DNA of 64,000 bases from Hydrangea macrophylla (taxonomy: Eukaryota; Streptophyta; Magnoliopsida; Cornales; Hydrangeaceae), in assembly GCA_033977485.1 (NCBI GenBank), contig CM066988.1, positions 72,159,169 through 72,223,168 on the forward strand, written 5' to 3'. A program made the translations under genes and the position numbers. Positions 10,791 to 22,119 of this stretch are shown one piece after another. A model generated the notes under the pieces. The model was not told the DNA's origin. It did no database searches and worked only from the letters and a program-made list of their open reading frames with translations. Within the stretch, counting starts at the first letter, position 1, and every line of letters starts with the position of its first letter.

Positions 10791-11047
10791 ATTATTTTAT
10801 CACTCACTAAAACATTTTTTTTTTGTTTTACAAAAAAATAGTTGGTGTAAATGTAACTTTTTTTTTTTTGCAGTACATATATAATTTGTAGAGAGAGAAA
10901 AAAGATTAACAAATGGTAGAGATTAAGATGGAAACATTATAGAGTGAGAATTCTTTGTTATTAATGTGAGAGAGTATGGGTTCCACCAACTCGAAACCCA
11001 AGTCCATATAGGTGAGACACCTCCACCACATTAAAAGCAGAAGCAAG

Positions 11048-11539
11048 TAGGGGATGGCAAATAGTTCGATTAATCAAAAACCGAACCGAACTAAAGTATC
11101 TATTTAAGTTTAAAATTTTCGTTCGGTTAAAAACCGAACCAAATTTAAAATTTCAATTCGATTATCAGTACCCTATAGTTAAACCGAACCAAAAAACCAA
11201 ATTAATATTAATAAATAATTAATATCTATAATATATAATTATATATAATAAAAATATAAGTAATTTTACTATTGAAAACAAAATCATAATATGTTTTTTT
11301 CAATATGGAAGAAAAGGGGATTAAAACATAAAAAGTTGTGAAAAACGGGAGAAAAAAATTATTTTGGGATATTGTTTTTCCAATTCGGTTCACAGAATTT
11401 CAAAACAGAACCGAATTAAAATTTCGGTTAATTGAACAGAATATACTGAAATTACTTCGGTTTGTTATCGGTTATCGATTCCGAATTTCTCAAACCAAAC
11501 TGAATAAACTGAACTGAACTGATTGAATGGCCACCTCTA
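11048..11539. mobile_element. hAT-type MITE with 8-bp target duplication
   Basis: The ends are inverted repeats (TAGGGGATGGCAAATAG on the left, TAGAGGTGGCCATTC reading inward from the right). The element is flanked by a perfect 8-bp direct repeat gaagcaag at 11040-11047 and 11540-11547. An 8-bp duplication and TAGGG-type ends are the hAT superfamily pattern. The interior is rich in CCGAACC / GGTTCGG words in both orientations, typical of subterminal transposase-binding repeats. It has no coding capacity, so it is non-autonomous. Confidence 0.88.
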
Positions 11540-11547
11540 GAAGCAAG

Positions 11548-12590
11548 TAAGATTTACCTTTTTGAAAAAGCAAAAATCATATTAGAATGCATATTGTAAA
11601 TATGTTGAAAACGAAGATGACATTGTAATAATAATTGGCTAGAATGCATTTTGTAAATGTCATTCCAAACAGACCATGAAACGCAAACATTGGTGAGAAT
11701 CCAATACCCCAAAAGCTAAGTGTTCATCCGCAAGGATTTACTGCATCTAGAGTAGAAGTAACTTTGTTTTCGAAGTAGATCATTAATAATATACCATGAA
11801 TAATATACTCTAGACACACGGAGAAAACTAGCAGCTTAGAGATGGGATAGAAACTTGATATAAAGTTATTCTGTTGGTCATTGAATACAAAATACTACCG
11901 CTAACTTAAATGAAAAAGAAAGAATTGTATTGTATCCTAATGTAGCTTTAAACTTTCATTAAAAAAAGAAAAAAGAAAAAAAAGGAGAGAATACAACTTT
12001 AAAAGAGGATAACTTAATTACAATTGATCCAAAATACATTATGAGAGATGTAAGTTATTCCAACTTTGCAAACACAACCTTTATATTTGCTGCATTGTAA
12101 TTAAAAGGTACCTAAATTAACTCTCTAAATCACTGTAAATAATTACACAAATACAAATGTCATTGTTGTAGCCAAATATTGTACGTACCTCAGATCTTGA
12201 CTGTACGTACCTTAGATCTTGATTTCCTTGAACACCTGAAAAAAAAAAGGGTTGCAAGATCTAATGCGTGTACATTCAAGATTGGCTTACAGCACAGCAT
12301 TTAATTTATTTTTCTTAGAACAATATTTGTACCTACGTACATGCAAATGGTTGCGTGAGGTGGGGACTATGCTACTTTTGCAACATACACAGTGTGTTCG
12401 TGGGTTTATTTAAGACTAAGAGATATAGGAGAGAGAAAGAAACACAAGAAATTATTTTAAAGATTTTGTGCTATTATAAGCCAATAATAATTAATTGTTT
12501 ACACATATATATATCTAATTAAGATCATTAAAAAAATAGTAATACAGAAGTATCATAGCTACATGTATTAGTGATGTAATCTACGAAGCA
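11548..12590. other. AT-rich intergenic DNA
   Basis: I see no gene, RNA or clear repeat end. A short direct repeat of GTACGTACCT(C/T)AGATCTTGA lies at about 12181-12220. Confidence 0.5.
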
Positions 12591-12592
12591 TT

Positions 12593-13168
12593 TATTGGGA
12601 ATAGACCTATAATCACAACAAGAAAATTACACCCACAAAAATAGAGATAAATAGAACAAGAACGACACAACCACAAAAGAAAAATCAAGCAAACCAACAA
12701 AACAAGATTTAAATGTGGTTTGGCCCAACAATACCTATGTGCAAAGGCTATCACCTCGATTAATATGAAGATTACAAGCACTCAAGACCTCACATGTATA
12801 ACTCTCCAACTAAGTTATATGACACACAATTGCTAGAAACTAACATCTCTCTCACTAGTTTGCATCACTCTCTTGTGTATGTAGAATGTGGGTGTATCAA
12901 ATCCCTTGATAACCTTATATTTATATAGATTGAAGAGTCTCAATCCTAGTTGTAGTAGGATTTACCCTTATGGTAAGTCTTGTACAACAACGAATACTCT
13001 CACAAACATTTCTATATAAAATAGGTAACTTCCACCATCAAAGGAATCCTTATTTGATAAGGAAACCACCAAATAAGGAATCAAATCATAATTAGGAACC
13101 AATTTCACTAATTGAATTTTAGGCACAATCCTAAAAATCTTCACATTGCCTAAAATTCTTTCCCATCA
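12593..13168 (-). repeat. Probable solo LTR (minus strand)
   Basis: The segment has imperfect inverted ends (TTGGGAAT at the left, TTTCCCATCA at the right). A minus-strand TATA box (TATATAAATATA) lies near 12915-12930 and pyrimidine/purine blocks are typical of copia LTRs. No internal region follows on either side and no target duplication was found, so the solo-LTR call is tentative. Confidence 0.4.
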
Positions 13169-13220
13169 GTACTCAGAGTCTTCCTCTTGTAGTCTTCAAC
13201 TTCCACATCGATAGTGCATT

Positions 13221-15195
13221 GCCTGTAACAACCTGTATTTTCTTTTAATTGTTAAATGTAATTTTCATGTTATAAATTTGTATTACTTGCTTTTATTTTA
13301 ATAGCAATTCCTTATTTGGGCTCAACCTGTAATCTTCATAAATTGAGGAATACTTATGTTGGATTTCAAAACTGTATTTCAAAGTAGTGAAAATATTTAC
13401 TTTCAATTCAAACTGTATTTTTATACAACCAGAAAATTATTTCTTATGTTAATATAAATTTTATGTATTTTTCGGGTGATCACCGCGTCGCGGAAATACC
13501 AGTTTATGTAAAGAAAACTGTCCGCGCCGTGATGAACCCCCACATATTGGGAATCTCAATCAATCAAGACTTGACATTTGCATTTACTTCATTTAATTTT
13601 GCCAGTAACTATGTTAGGCATGTTTGGGAATACAATGAGTTTGTGAGTTAACTTTGTGCCATAAGCTATTTTACCCAAACACCCTTGAGATTCCTAGACA
13701 AATTGTTTATACCTTGTTTGGGAGTGCTAATTTTGTGTGTGTGGTGTTAGTGCCATAAGTTGATTGATTTTTCCAAACACTTCAAGTTGCCCCTTATGAA
13801 CCTATATGAACTCCTATAATCTGTGTATGTAACTATATACGTATATGTGAGTTATGTATATTATGTATAATTGGAAATTTGAAATCAAATCAATTAGTAG
13901 AGTGACATAGAATGCACTTAGAGCCCAAGTTCTTGAATTTCTTTATATACACAACTCACACTTCCTCTCATACCTGCTGGGAATTACAAATAAAAGAAAT
14001 ACAAAAAGAATAGAGAGTGTTTACAAGATTATTCTAGAGAGAGAACTCTTACCTCCATAGCCAGAGCTCAAGTGGGTTTGCTTATTTGATTAACTTTCTC
14101 AACAATTACTCCTATCTCTTATCACAACGAGTATTATTAACTCAGTTTGAAATGTAATTCATGTTTGTTTACTATTTGTATAGCTTGTATTGAGAATCAC
14201 CATTGTTGATTTCATGGAATTTCATAGCTTGAAATCATGATTTTTTAAACTTAAAAAAAATGGGTTTTGATAGATAATAACGAAAGATTTCAGTGTATAG
14301 ATGCCATGTTTAAAGTTATAGAGTTTAATTAATTCATATGAGAAAGTATATTAAGAATGAAATTTCATCACCTCTTGGTTTTTCATCAAATTCTAGAGCT
14401 ATGTTTCGATTCACGACAATCTGATCGAATATTCGAAATCTTTGCTAAAAAACAAAAAGAATCATATATGATAATTCATGGTTGCATTCAGAATTGAAAA
14501 TGGGTCAAAATAGACCCTTACAACTGAAACAAGGGAGAAAAACGAAGAAGAAGAATTCTATGCTCTAACTCGCGCGCGCGACTTGTGTATTTCTGACCAT
14601 TCTGGAAATTTTAAAAGAAAATCAAAAGAGAGGGATATTGCGTGAGAGGCCCATGCAATCGACTCGCGCGAGCGACGGGGCCTTTTTATGGTTTCTATCT
14701 GTTTTCTTATAAAGGGCTGTTTGGAAGAAATTTTGAGTTTTTAAAGTACTATTTGGGAGATATGCTAAAACAGAATCATATTTGTAATATTAAGTTTACA
14801 AGGAAAGAATAAAGACTTTACTTTCTTTCGTATACGTTGATATTACCTTTCAGTAATTTGCATTTTCTGTATAAAGTTATATGACATTCATGTGAGTCAA
14901 GTTTACATGCATGGTAAATGATGGTAAGTGTGAAAAAAGTAAGTAGATGATGTTGTGTACGGACACACCCTAGTACTCGTGTACTATAGTGTGATGCTGA
15001 GAGAATGTGGGTGTATGGTATATGTGAATTGTGATGGTGACAAATTGGACACTGCCTGGCGGTCGTGGTAGTGCTATAGTGTGTGACGCCGACCTGGACA
15101 CTCCCTGGTACCGGTAGTAGTGCTATAGTGTGTGGGCAACTGGACACTCCCTGGCATCTATGGTACGGCTATAATGAAGATAATACACTATACTC
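13221..15195 (+). repeat. Probable Ty3/gypsy LTR remnant (plus strand)
   Basis: It begins TGTAACAACCTGTATTTT, a common start for plant gypsy LTRs, and has a TATA box (CTTTATATACAC) near 13940. It ends in about three imperfect ~55-60 bp tandem units (GGACACTCCCTGG.. TAGTGCTATAGTGTGTG) at 15040-15180, a pattern seen in long gypsy LTRs. No gag or pol follows; LINE sequence starts at about 15200. Confidence 0.4.
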
Positions 15196-15199
15196 CATC

Positions 15200-16533
15200 A
15201 AATTATATCTAGTGTGGTGGTTCAAAGTCAATGTAGACAAGTCAAATATGGAAATTTCAGATATGATGATTAATATCAAGGAGGCATGCAGCAACGTCTC
15301 AAAGCACACTGTGCGTGCGGGTGTTGGATGGACTACTCCACCTATTGGCTTCATAAAACTCAATGTGGATGGCTCGGCTCTAGGGAAACTAGGAGCCGCC
15401 GGTATTGGGGCATATTTCGGGATGATAGAGGATACATCTTTGCTCGTTTCTCGGTCCCAATTGGAGTGCAAGAATTGAATAAAGCTGAATTGCTTACAAT
15501 TCGAGAGGGCTTAAGGATGTTTTATGGGAGTCAATCTCAAAGGTACAAACTTATTGGTGGAAAGCGACTCGAAAACGGCTATCTCATGGGAGACTCGTCC
15601 GAATGTTGGAAATATCATTTCATTTTGAATGTAATTCATAACCTAATTGACAGCATTGAAGACCATGCGGCGTTCCGGATTGAGCACATTAACAGAGAGG
15701 CAAACACCGCCACGAATAATCTAGCCAAAGGTGGAGTATATAGAGTGTCCCCTTTTGTGGCATGGTTATAAGTAGCTGAATGCAATAGGGAATGAGGGTG
15801 GTTATTTCTTCAGTTTTTATTTCTTTAGTGTGATTTTTCAAACTTTTGATTGGTTTTGGGTCGATGAGGGTTTTTGGTCTTTTGGCGTGTGTGAGTTTTA
15901 GTGTGAGTTTTCTTTCGGGATGGGTGGTGTTTTCTCTTATCGTGTCATGTGCCTTTGAATTGTCTGCTTTGGGAACTTTGGGAATTTTGGGGTCTGCGTG
16001 ATATTGCACCTCTAGTTGGACAATGTTTTGCCATAGAGAGTTGCTGTGCTTGGGTCAAGTGGAGAGTCTTTCTCTTTCAATTCATGTTTAGTTTTGGTTA
16101 GCCACAAGCAATTTAATCAGCTCGAGGCTAGTATACACAAAGCTCAATTTTGGGGCTCTTTGTACCATCTCTGCTTGGTTTGGAAGCAGGACAGTTTTGG
16201 TTGTTTATTGAGAGTTGCTCGTGTGGGTGAGGCTGATAGGGGGTGGATATGGACTGCTTTGAGTATTTCCTCTTTGGAAAATACCAGAGATAATAGCTCT
16301 ATTCACATGTCATTTATCTAAATTCTGATGTTGAGCAATCAAGAGCAAAACCATGGAATTCGATGGGTAAATGCTTGATACAAGGGCTAGAGTTTTTTTA
16401 TGTCAGGTTGTACAAAGCCTATATAGACTAGAGATTTGGTTTAAATTTTTTTTAATCAGGGAAGTCTGGCCTCTACTCGACCGTGCTTAATGCGTTATGA
16501 GGAGCTTGGCCTAGACATGGTTTTTGTAATGCC
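15200..16533 (+). mobile_element. 5'-truncated LINE, 3' part (interrupted at 16533)
   Basis: This is the C-terminal, RNase H-like end of a plant L1-type ORF2 followed by its 3' untranslated region. The same LINE resumes after the LTR element inserted at 16534-20411 and ends in a poly(A) tract at 20641-20662. The 5' boundary near 15200 is where similarity to coding sequence begins; everything upstream of the RNase H part is missing, as expected from incomplete reverse transcription. Confidence 0.72.
15290..15770 (+). pseudogene. LINE RNase H-like (RVT_3) domain
   Basis: GWTTPPIGFIKLNVDGSALG carries the first catalytic Asp of the plant RNase H-like fold (LNVDGS). A frame change near 15400 leads to GIFRDDRGYIFARFSVPIG, then NKAELLTIREGLRMF with the catalytic Glu and IEHINREANTATNNLAKGG, where the usual final Asp (N-xAD-LA) is Asn. 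The middle (15520-15620) is also shifted. It resembles LINE-encoded and domesticated RVT_3 proteins alike; the downstream 3' UTR and poly(A) favour a LINE. Confidence 0.7.
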
Positions 16534-17205
16534 TGATACACCCAAAATTGGCTCCATCTTATTACCGAGCGATTCAAATCAGCAGCTAGTTCATGCCTGG
16601 GGAAAATCATGCACAACTCCTCAGAAGCGTCAGCCCGAGCGGTTTATTCTATTCATCATCCCGAGCGGTTCATTCATGACCCGACCAGCAGGTCGGGGAA
16701 ACCGCACATGCACATCCCGCCGCGGCAACAGCTCATTCGGGCCCACAGGCGTGATCCCGAGCATTACGGCCAGTTTCCTACTCAAGCTAGAAGACTAATG
16801 GAAAGTGCACACTATTTTCTAATCCAATTAGGAAACCCCCATAATTAATGCCAATCTATATCAATAGGATTATATTTCCTTATCTATGTATGAGTAGGTC
16901 TCTTACATCTATAAAAGAGACCTCTCACCCCCCATTGAAGGGGCCGCCAACTTCCCAGTCTACACAACACCTCTATAATTCACCATTATACGCATACACC
17001 CGGCCGGTATTACTGGTAGTGCCGCCCCTCTTTGTTGGCTCACCAGGCCCACCGGTGATTTGCTAGTGAACGTGCTCAGACACACCCGTGGACGTAGGTA
17101 CCTTCATTAACAGGGCCGAACCATATACAAAAAATTGTCTCTCACTCTCTCTCTCTCTCCCCTTAAATTGCTCTACTTCACTCTTACCAAATTTTGGCAT
17201 CATCA
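16534..17205 (+). repeat. 5' LTR of gag-only element
   Basis: TGATACACCC...CATCATCA, 672 bp, with a TATA box CTATAAAAG at about 16909-16917. It has a CT-rich stretch before the 3' end. The pair at 19742-20411 is 670 bp. Confidence 0.93.
16909..16917 (+). promoter_or_regulatory. LTR TATA box
   Basis: CTATAAAAG within the 5' LTR, repeated at the equivalent place in the 3' LTR (about 20119-20127). It marks the probable promoter; transcription would start about 30 bp downstream. Confidence 0.6.
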
Positions 17206-17206
17206 A

Positions 17207-17226
17207 TTTGGCGTTGTCTGTGGGAA
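17207..17226 (+). other. Primer binding site
   Basis: TTTGGCGTTGTCTGTGGGAA directly after the LTR matches the TGGCGCCGTCTGTGGGAA-type site of plant Tat/Ogre-like elements, with small differences. Confidence 0.65.
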
Positions 17227-17264
17227 ACGAGTATTCTCATCAACGAATCTCTTGACTGATCATC

Positions 17265-18631
17265 ATGCCACCAAAGAAGGGTAAGAAGGCTGATCAGCAG
17301 TCCGACCAGGATATTCCTTCGGCCCCGGCACCGGCTGCGGAAGCCATGACATCTGAACAGATCACCGCGACCCTCACACAACTCTTGGAGGGCCAGCGTC
17401 AAATCCAACAACAGATCGAAGCCCTACTGGCCCAGCAAAGCCGTCCTCCAGGGGTCGGGAAACGATCCGGGAACGTTGCGAACGGTCGGGAACCGATCTT
17501 GACCAGACAACGCGCCCATGCCAACCCGTCCTGTGTTGAGGATGTCAGAAATATCAACAGTGGGTGTGCTGCCCGAGAGGAAAGGTGGGAGCATATGGCC
17601 AGGGAATTAGTCCAAGGTCACTCGGTCAAGCGCCGAGTCGTCCCTGGGGATACGGTTACCCGGAGTCATAGCCGAGCCCGATCCCAGAGGACAACACCAT
17701 GCCATGAAGAAAAAGCCTCTTCCACTGACCCGACCAACCCCTCGGGTACCGGTCGGGAAGGAGTGGAAGCCCGAATCAAGGACTTGCAGAAGCAGATTGA
17801 CGGAGTGGCCAAAAAGCTTGGTTAAAACCGTGTTTTGAATCAAGCCAATACCGAGATAGAGTCACCATTCTCCAACCAGATCGCGAGGTTCTCCATCCCG
17901 CGCAAATTTAAGCAGCCTCGGCTAGATTCATATAACGGCTCGGGAAGCTCGGTCGACCATGTCCGGACCTATAAGGCTCAGATGGCCCTAGCCACCAACT
18001 CTGATGAGCTACACTGCCTAGCCTTCCCCAGCACTTTGAAAGGCCTGACCATGCAGTGGTTCTACTCCTTGGAGCCCCGATCGGTCTACAGTTTCAAACA
18101 ACTCAGCAAGCAGTTCATTAACCAGTTCGCTGGTATGCATGAGCGGCCAAAGCCAGACATGCAGCTACTGACGATCAGACAACGGAATAATGAGTCCCTC
18201 AAGGAGTTCACCGACGGTGCAACCAACAGAAGCTTCAAATCCGCAATCTGAACGAGACAATCACCATCATAGCCTTTTGCTCGGGAGTTCAACACACTAA
18301 GTGTGCCGCGTCGTTCCACAGAAACCGACCGGTAACCTTGGTCAAACTCGCAGAGAGGGTTGGAAAATACATTGACACTGAAGAATTTCTGAAGTTCAAA
18401 GACCCCGGGCAAGAAAGCGACAAGTCTTCCAGAAGTAAGCAAAAGCGAGATCAGCCTGGGAGTTCTGACAGTTCTTCCAGTTCACAGCAGTCCGGGTCAG
18501 GCAGCCCCGACCCGACCTCCAGCTCACAGCAAGCAGAGTCCGGCAGCCCCGACCCGATCTCCAGTTCATATCGGTCAGGATCAAGCAGTTCTGACTTTGC
18601 CTCCAGCACAGAGAAGTCAGAAGCCCGATGA
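17265..18631 (+). pseudogene. Ty3/gypsy gag of the non-autonomous element
   Basis: Start MPPKKGKKADQQSDQDIPSA at 17265, followed by a Gln-rich predicted coiled coil (QLLEGQRQIQQQIEALLAQQ). An in-frame stop at 17823-17825 is followed in the same frame by SPFSNQIARFSIPRKFKQPR and then WFYSLEPRSVYSFKQLSKQF, the retrotransposon gag capsid block of Tat-type elements. A frame change near 18215 (EFTDGATN) leads on through FCSGVQHTKCAASF, KLAERVGKYIDTEEFLKFKD and a Ser/Gln/Pro repeat region to 18631. I see no zinc knuckle or protease. One stop and one frameshift mean it is not translated as a whole now. Confidence 0.75.
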
Positions 18632-18728
18632 TCCTGATCCGACCTCCTATCTCCATCGGTCTAGAAGAGCCCTACAGTGGTACTTGCTTGATCACCGCAT
18701 GAGGCTCCACCGATTGTCAGATAACTCA

Positions 18729-18940
18729 TACAAAGACCTCGGGCCTAACCCCGAGGCATACAAAGACCTCGGGCCTAACCCCGAGGCATACAAAAACCTC
18801 GGGCCTAACCCCGAGGCATCCAAAGACCTCGGGCCTAACCCCGAGGCACGAAGAAGACCTCGAGCTCCAAACTTAGGCACTAAAAAGACCTCGGGCTCCG
18901 AACCCAGGCACCGAAGACCTCGGGGTCACGCCCGAGGCAC
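18729..18940 (+). repeat. 30-bp tandem repeat (4 near-perfect units plus decayed units)
   Basis: The unit ACCTCGGGCCTAACCCCGAG with short flanks repeats every 30 bp at 18729, 18759, 18789 and 18819, then in diverged form to about 18940. It contains a short palindrome (CCTCGGG..CCCGAGG) that could form a hairpin in each unit. In one frame it would encode repeats of DLGPNPEAYK. Confidence 0.9.
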
Positions 18941-19278
18941 CGGCTTCGCTTAGGTCCAACCGATGATGGGGGCGAACCCCCTAGGTGGCCGACGATGGCA
19001 AGCTTCAAAAGACCCTGCAACCACCATGTTCCAGGTCGGTTACCTACAGATCATAGCCTCTGTAAGACCCTCGTCTTAGCGAACGCTTGGGGGGCAAGAC
19101 GGCGTAGTGAACTAAACAGGTAATCACACCGGGTATCTACAAGTCTTGCGGATAACCAAGTCAAAATCTTGGACAACCCGAGCACCTACAGTACTCTGAG
19201 GCATTAACTCCACTTAGGTCCAGACCGACGATAGAGGTGACTAAATCTCTTAGGTTGGCCGACGATAGAGGAGCAAAA

Positions 19279-19621
19279 GGACCCTAAAGCAACGTGATTT
19301 AGGTCGGCTCTACCAACATGGTCAAGTTCTTATCCCAACAGTTTTGGCGAAGGCTGGTCGGGCGGAAGACAACCATCCTGGGGAGTTAACATAAAAAAGG
19401 ACCCTAGAGCAATACGCTTTAGGTCGGCTTTTCCAACATGGTAAAATCCCTCTACCCACAGCCGTGATGAAGGTTTACGGGCAGAAGATAACCATCCTGG
19501 GAGCTAACTCAAGCAAAAAGACTCCGAAGTAGGCCGAGTCTCAACTCTCGATCACTTCCCGAGTACTCAAAGACTCCGAATTAGGCCGAGTCTCAACTTC
19601 CGATCAGTTCCCGAGGACTCA
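19279..19621 (+). repeat. 120-bp and 52-bp tandem duplications before the 3' LTR
   Basis: Two units of about 120 bp (19279-19398 and 19399-19516; shared words GACCCTA, TTTAGGTCGGC, CCAACATGGT, CCATCCTGGG) are followed by two units of about 52 bp (19518-19569 and 19570-19621; GACTCCGAA, GGCCGAGTCTCAACT). Tandem arrays between coding region and 3' LTR are common in the Tat group. Confidence 0.8.
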
Positions 19622-19725
19622 CCAGGCTCAGAAGCCTCGAGGCAGCTTTCACAAGCACTCAGACAGTGGCAAGTAACATCAAACTGATTTCCAAACTTGC
19701 CCCGATATAGCATTTGGCCAACCTT

Positions 19726-19741
19726 GGAAATGGGGGGCAGC
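19726..19741 (+). other. Polypurine tract
   Basis: GGAAATGGGGGGCAG immediately before the 3' LTR; plus-strand primer site. Confidence 0.75.
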
Positions 19742-20411
19742 TGATACACCCAAAATTGGCTCCATCTTATGACCGAGCGGTTCAAATCAGCAGTTAGTTC
19801 ATGCCCCAGGAAAATCATGCACAACTCCTCAGAAGCGTCAGCCCGAGCGGTTTATTCTATTCATCATCCCGAGCGGTTCATTCATGACCCGGCCAGCAGG
19901 TCGGGGAAACCGCACATGCACATCTCGCCGCGGGAACAGCTCATTCGGGCCCACATGCGTGATCCCGAGCATTACGGACAGTTTCCTACTTAAGCTAGAA
20001 GACTAATGAAAAGTGCACACTATTTCCTAATCCAATTAGGAAACCCTCATAATTAATGCCAATCTACATCAATATGATTATATTTCCTTATCCATGTATG
20101 AGTAGGTCTCTTACATCTATAAAAGAGACCTCTCACCCCCCATTGAAGGGGCCGCCAACTTCCCAGTCTACACAGCACCTCTATAATTCACCATTATACG
20201 CATACACCCGGCCGGTATTATTGGTAGTGCCACCCCTCTTTGTTGGCTCACCAGGCCCGCCGGTGATCTGCTAGTGAACGTGCTCAGACACACCCGTGGA
20301 CGTAGGTACCTTCATTAACAGGGCCGAACCACATACAAAAAATAGTCTCTCACTCTCTCTCTCTCCCCTTAAATTGCTCTACTTCACTCTTACCAAATTT
20401 TGGCATCATCA
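19742..20411 (+). repeat. 3' LTR of gag-only element
   Basis: A near-identical copy of 16534-17205, followed by the target duplication atgcc. Confidence 0.93.
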
Positions 20412-20662
20412 ATGCCTAATTTCAATTCCGGCTATAGCCGATCTTTGAATTGGGATAGCCAAGGGGTTTTTTATTACGATTTTTGTTTCTCTCTGTTGGG
20501 GTGGTTTTTGTGGTTCCTTTTATGAAACTCTCAAATAGAGTGTTTCAAAATGGAACTGGGTTTGGTGGTTTTAGACGTTGAAAATGTAAATAGCGATATT
20601 TCATCGCTTTTATTAACTATATCAAATGAAATCTGCCGTTAAAAAAAAAAAAAAAAAAAAAT
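20412..20662 (+). mobile_element. LINE 3' end with poly(A) tail (continuation of 15200-16533)
   Basis: The first five bases (atgcc) are the target duplication of the nested LTR element. The remainder is 3' UTR ending with TGAAATCTGCCGTT and a run of about 21 A. Joining 16533 to 20417 restores one continuous LINE tail. Confidence 0.72.
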
Positions 20663-21519
20663 AATCAAAATGTATCTAAACATTACAAACTCGATGTAAC
20701 ATAGTTGACCAATGTTTGTAACAAGGTGCCCAATGTTAGTAACAGTTTGAAAAGCACAAATGATCGAATAAAAACCACTAATTTTTGTATTACTACAAAT
20801 ATGTGGACCATGTTACGAAATATATAATTTGGTGATAAATTGATAACTTTTGGTCTATGCTGGATACATATAATATCATCATATACATGTGTATATTTTC
20901 ACTTTTTCCACCTTTAGTATGATTTTGTCATTGCTTCGACTAACCTCTCCACTAGAGAAATAATCCACAAAATTTTCTTAACTGCTGATTTTTGAAACAA
21001 ATAAAAATAAAACCAAGAGTGTGGTCATATAATAGAAAACAAAATATAGAAATAAAAATAATAATGATAGTCCATACTCCATGCAGTAGTGAACCACTGA
21101 ACCATATTTAAGAGGTTTATTAAACAAGGAAAGTATGAGAAGTATGTTTCGAGAGAGAATAAGAGATAGAATACCTGACTCGGGAGGTTGTTGGGTGCAA
21201 AAGAGGGGTTGAAGAAGAACTTGAAATGGTAGTGATGGGTTTCAGTAAGAGAAACAACTCTACTTATATATGTATATATACTACCTATGTATGACCAAAA
21301 TAAAAAAGAAAACTATTAACCTTTACGTTCCAACTTCCAACTAGCTGATAAATTAATTAATAAATTAATATGTACTCTGTATGTGTTATGAAAGTGACTC
21401 CACATTAATGGATGCACAAATTGTCAACAAGGCAGGGACGGGGTGGATGACTGTCATAGTTGATTGCTTCATTGTCCTTGCTTCTTACATTTGTTTATAA
21501 ATTGTCTATATTTTCTCGT
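20663..21519. other. AT-rich intergenic DNA
   Basis: No gene or RNA is recognised. Short TA-rich and ATTAATTAATAAATTAAT runs lie near 21265-21370. Confidence 0.5.
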
Positions 21520-21836
21520 CTTAAAGTTATATATTTAGCAACAAAATAATTTTTTTTGCTAAATGTCTTATATTGAACACAAAAATTTTAATTTTTGACA
21601 AGGAAATTAAGTCATTTAGCGATGAAAATATTGAGCATAAGCAAGAAAAAAATTCCTTGCTAAAAGTTAAGAATTGGCAAGGAAAATGTTTTTCTTTGCT
21701 AGAGGTTATAGAAACGAACTTTTAGCAAGGAATCTGGCAACGAAAGATTTTCCTTGGTAAAGGCTTTAGCCACGAAATTGTGACATTTAGCAAGAAGATT
21801 TTTCTTTGAAAAAACCTTTTTTTTTTTGTTGTAGTG
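21520..21836 (-). mobile_element. CACTA-type terminus with subterminal repeats (one end only)
   Basis: The right edge ends ..GTTGTAGTG, i.e. CACTACAAC reading inward. The inner 300 bp repeats variants of TAGCAAGGAA / TTCCTTGCTA in both orientations, as in subterminal binding sites of CACTA elements. No partner end with matching subterminal repeats was found, so this is a fragment. Confidence 0.55.
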
Positions 21837-22075
21837 GTTAGACAGAAACAATAGAAACAATCATACAAAGAAAGATAGAAGAGAGAAAAGAAAGCCAGTG
21901 TTTGAGAGTGCTTGAGTTGTATAAATTCCATCAATAATCAAAGATGATCCCCCTCCTGAACCACCTGAAATTGGATATAGGCAAATTACCGAACCACCTG
22001 AAAATACTTATCTCTCTTTGTGTTATTGTTTATTTGTGTGCTTAACTTTTATTACTAGTTTTTATAACACGTTAT
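21837..22075 (+). repeat. Possible LTR 3' end with primer-site-like sequence
   Basis: The stretch ends ..TTTTATAACACGTTATCAGCACGAG. ACACGTTATCAGCACGA is a motif I recognise from the LTR/leader junction of many plant copia elements. The CACTA element inserts 22 bp further on. The left edge is undefined. Confidence 0.3.
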
Positions 22076-22119
22076 CAGCACGAGACTATATCAAATGGTA
22101 CACTACAAGAAAAAATGTC

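Larger units (their letters stand above)
16534..20411 (+). mobile_element. Non-autonomous gag-only Ty3/gypsy (Tat-like) LTR element
   Basis: LTRs lie at 16534-17205 and 19742-20411. A 5-bp target duplication atgcc is at 16529-16533 and 20412-20416. The primer binding site follows the 5' LTR and a G-rich polypurine tract precedes the 3' LTR. The internal region is only about 2.5 kb and contains a gag-like gene and tandem repeats but no protease, RT, RNase H or integrase, so it must be mobilised by a relative. The two LTRs look nearly identical by eye, so the insertion is young. LTR start (TGATACACCCAAAA) and polypurine tract resemble those of the Tat element at 57578-64000. Confidence 0.92.

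Noticed and set aside
15290..15770. Possible domesticated host RNase H-like gene
   Set aside because: Frame breaks, a lost final Asp and the downstream poly(A) tail fit a dead LINE better.
18729..18850. Regular short repeats that might suggest a CRISPR array
   Set aside because: The units are head-to-tail with no unique spacers, and they lie inside an LTR element of a plant genome.
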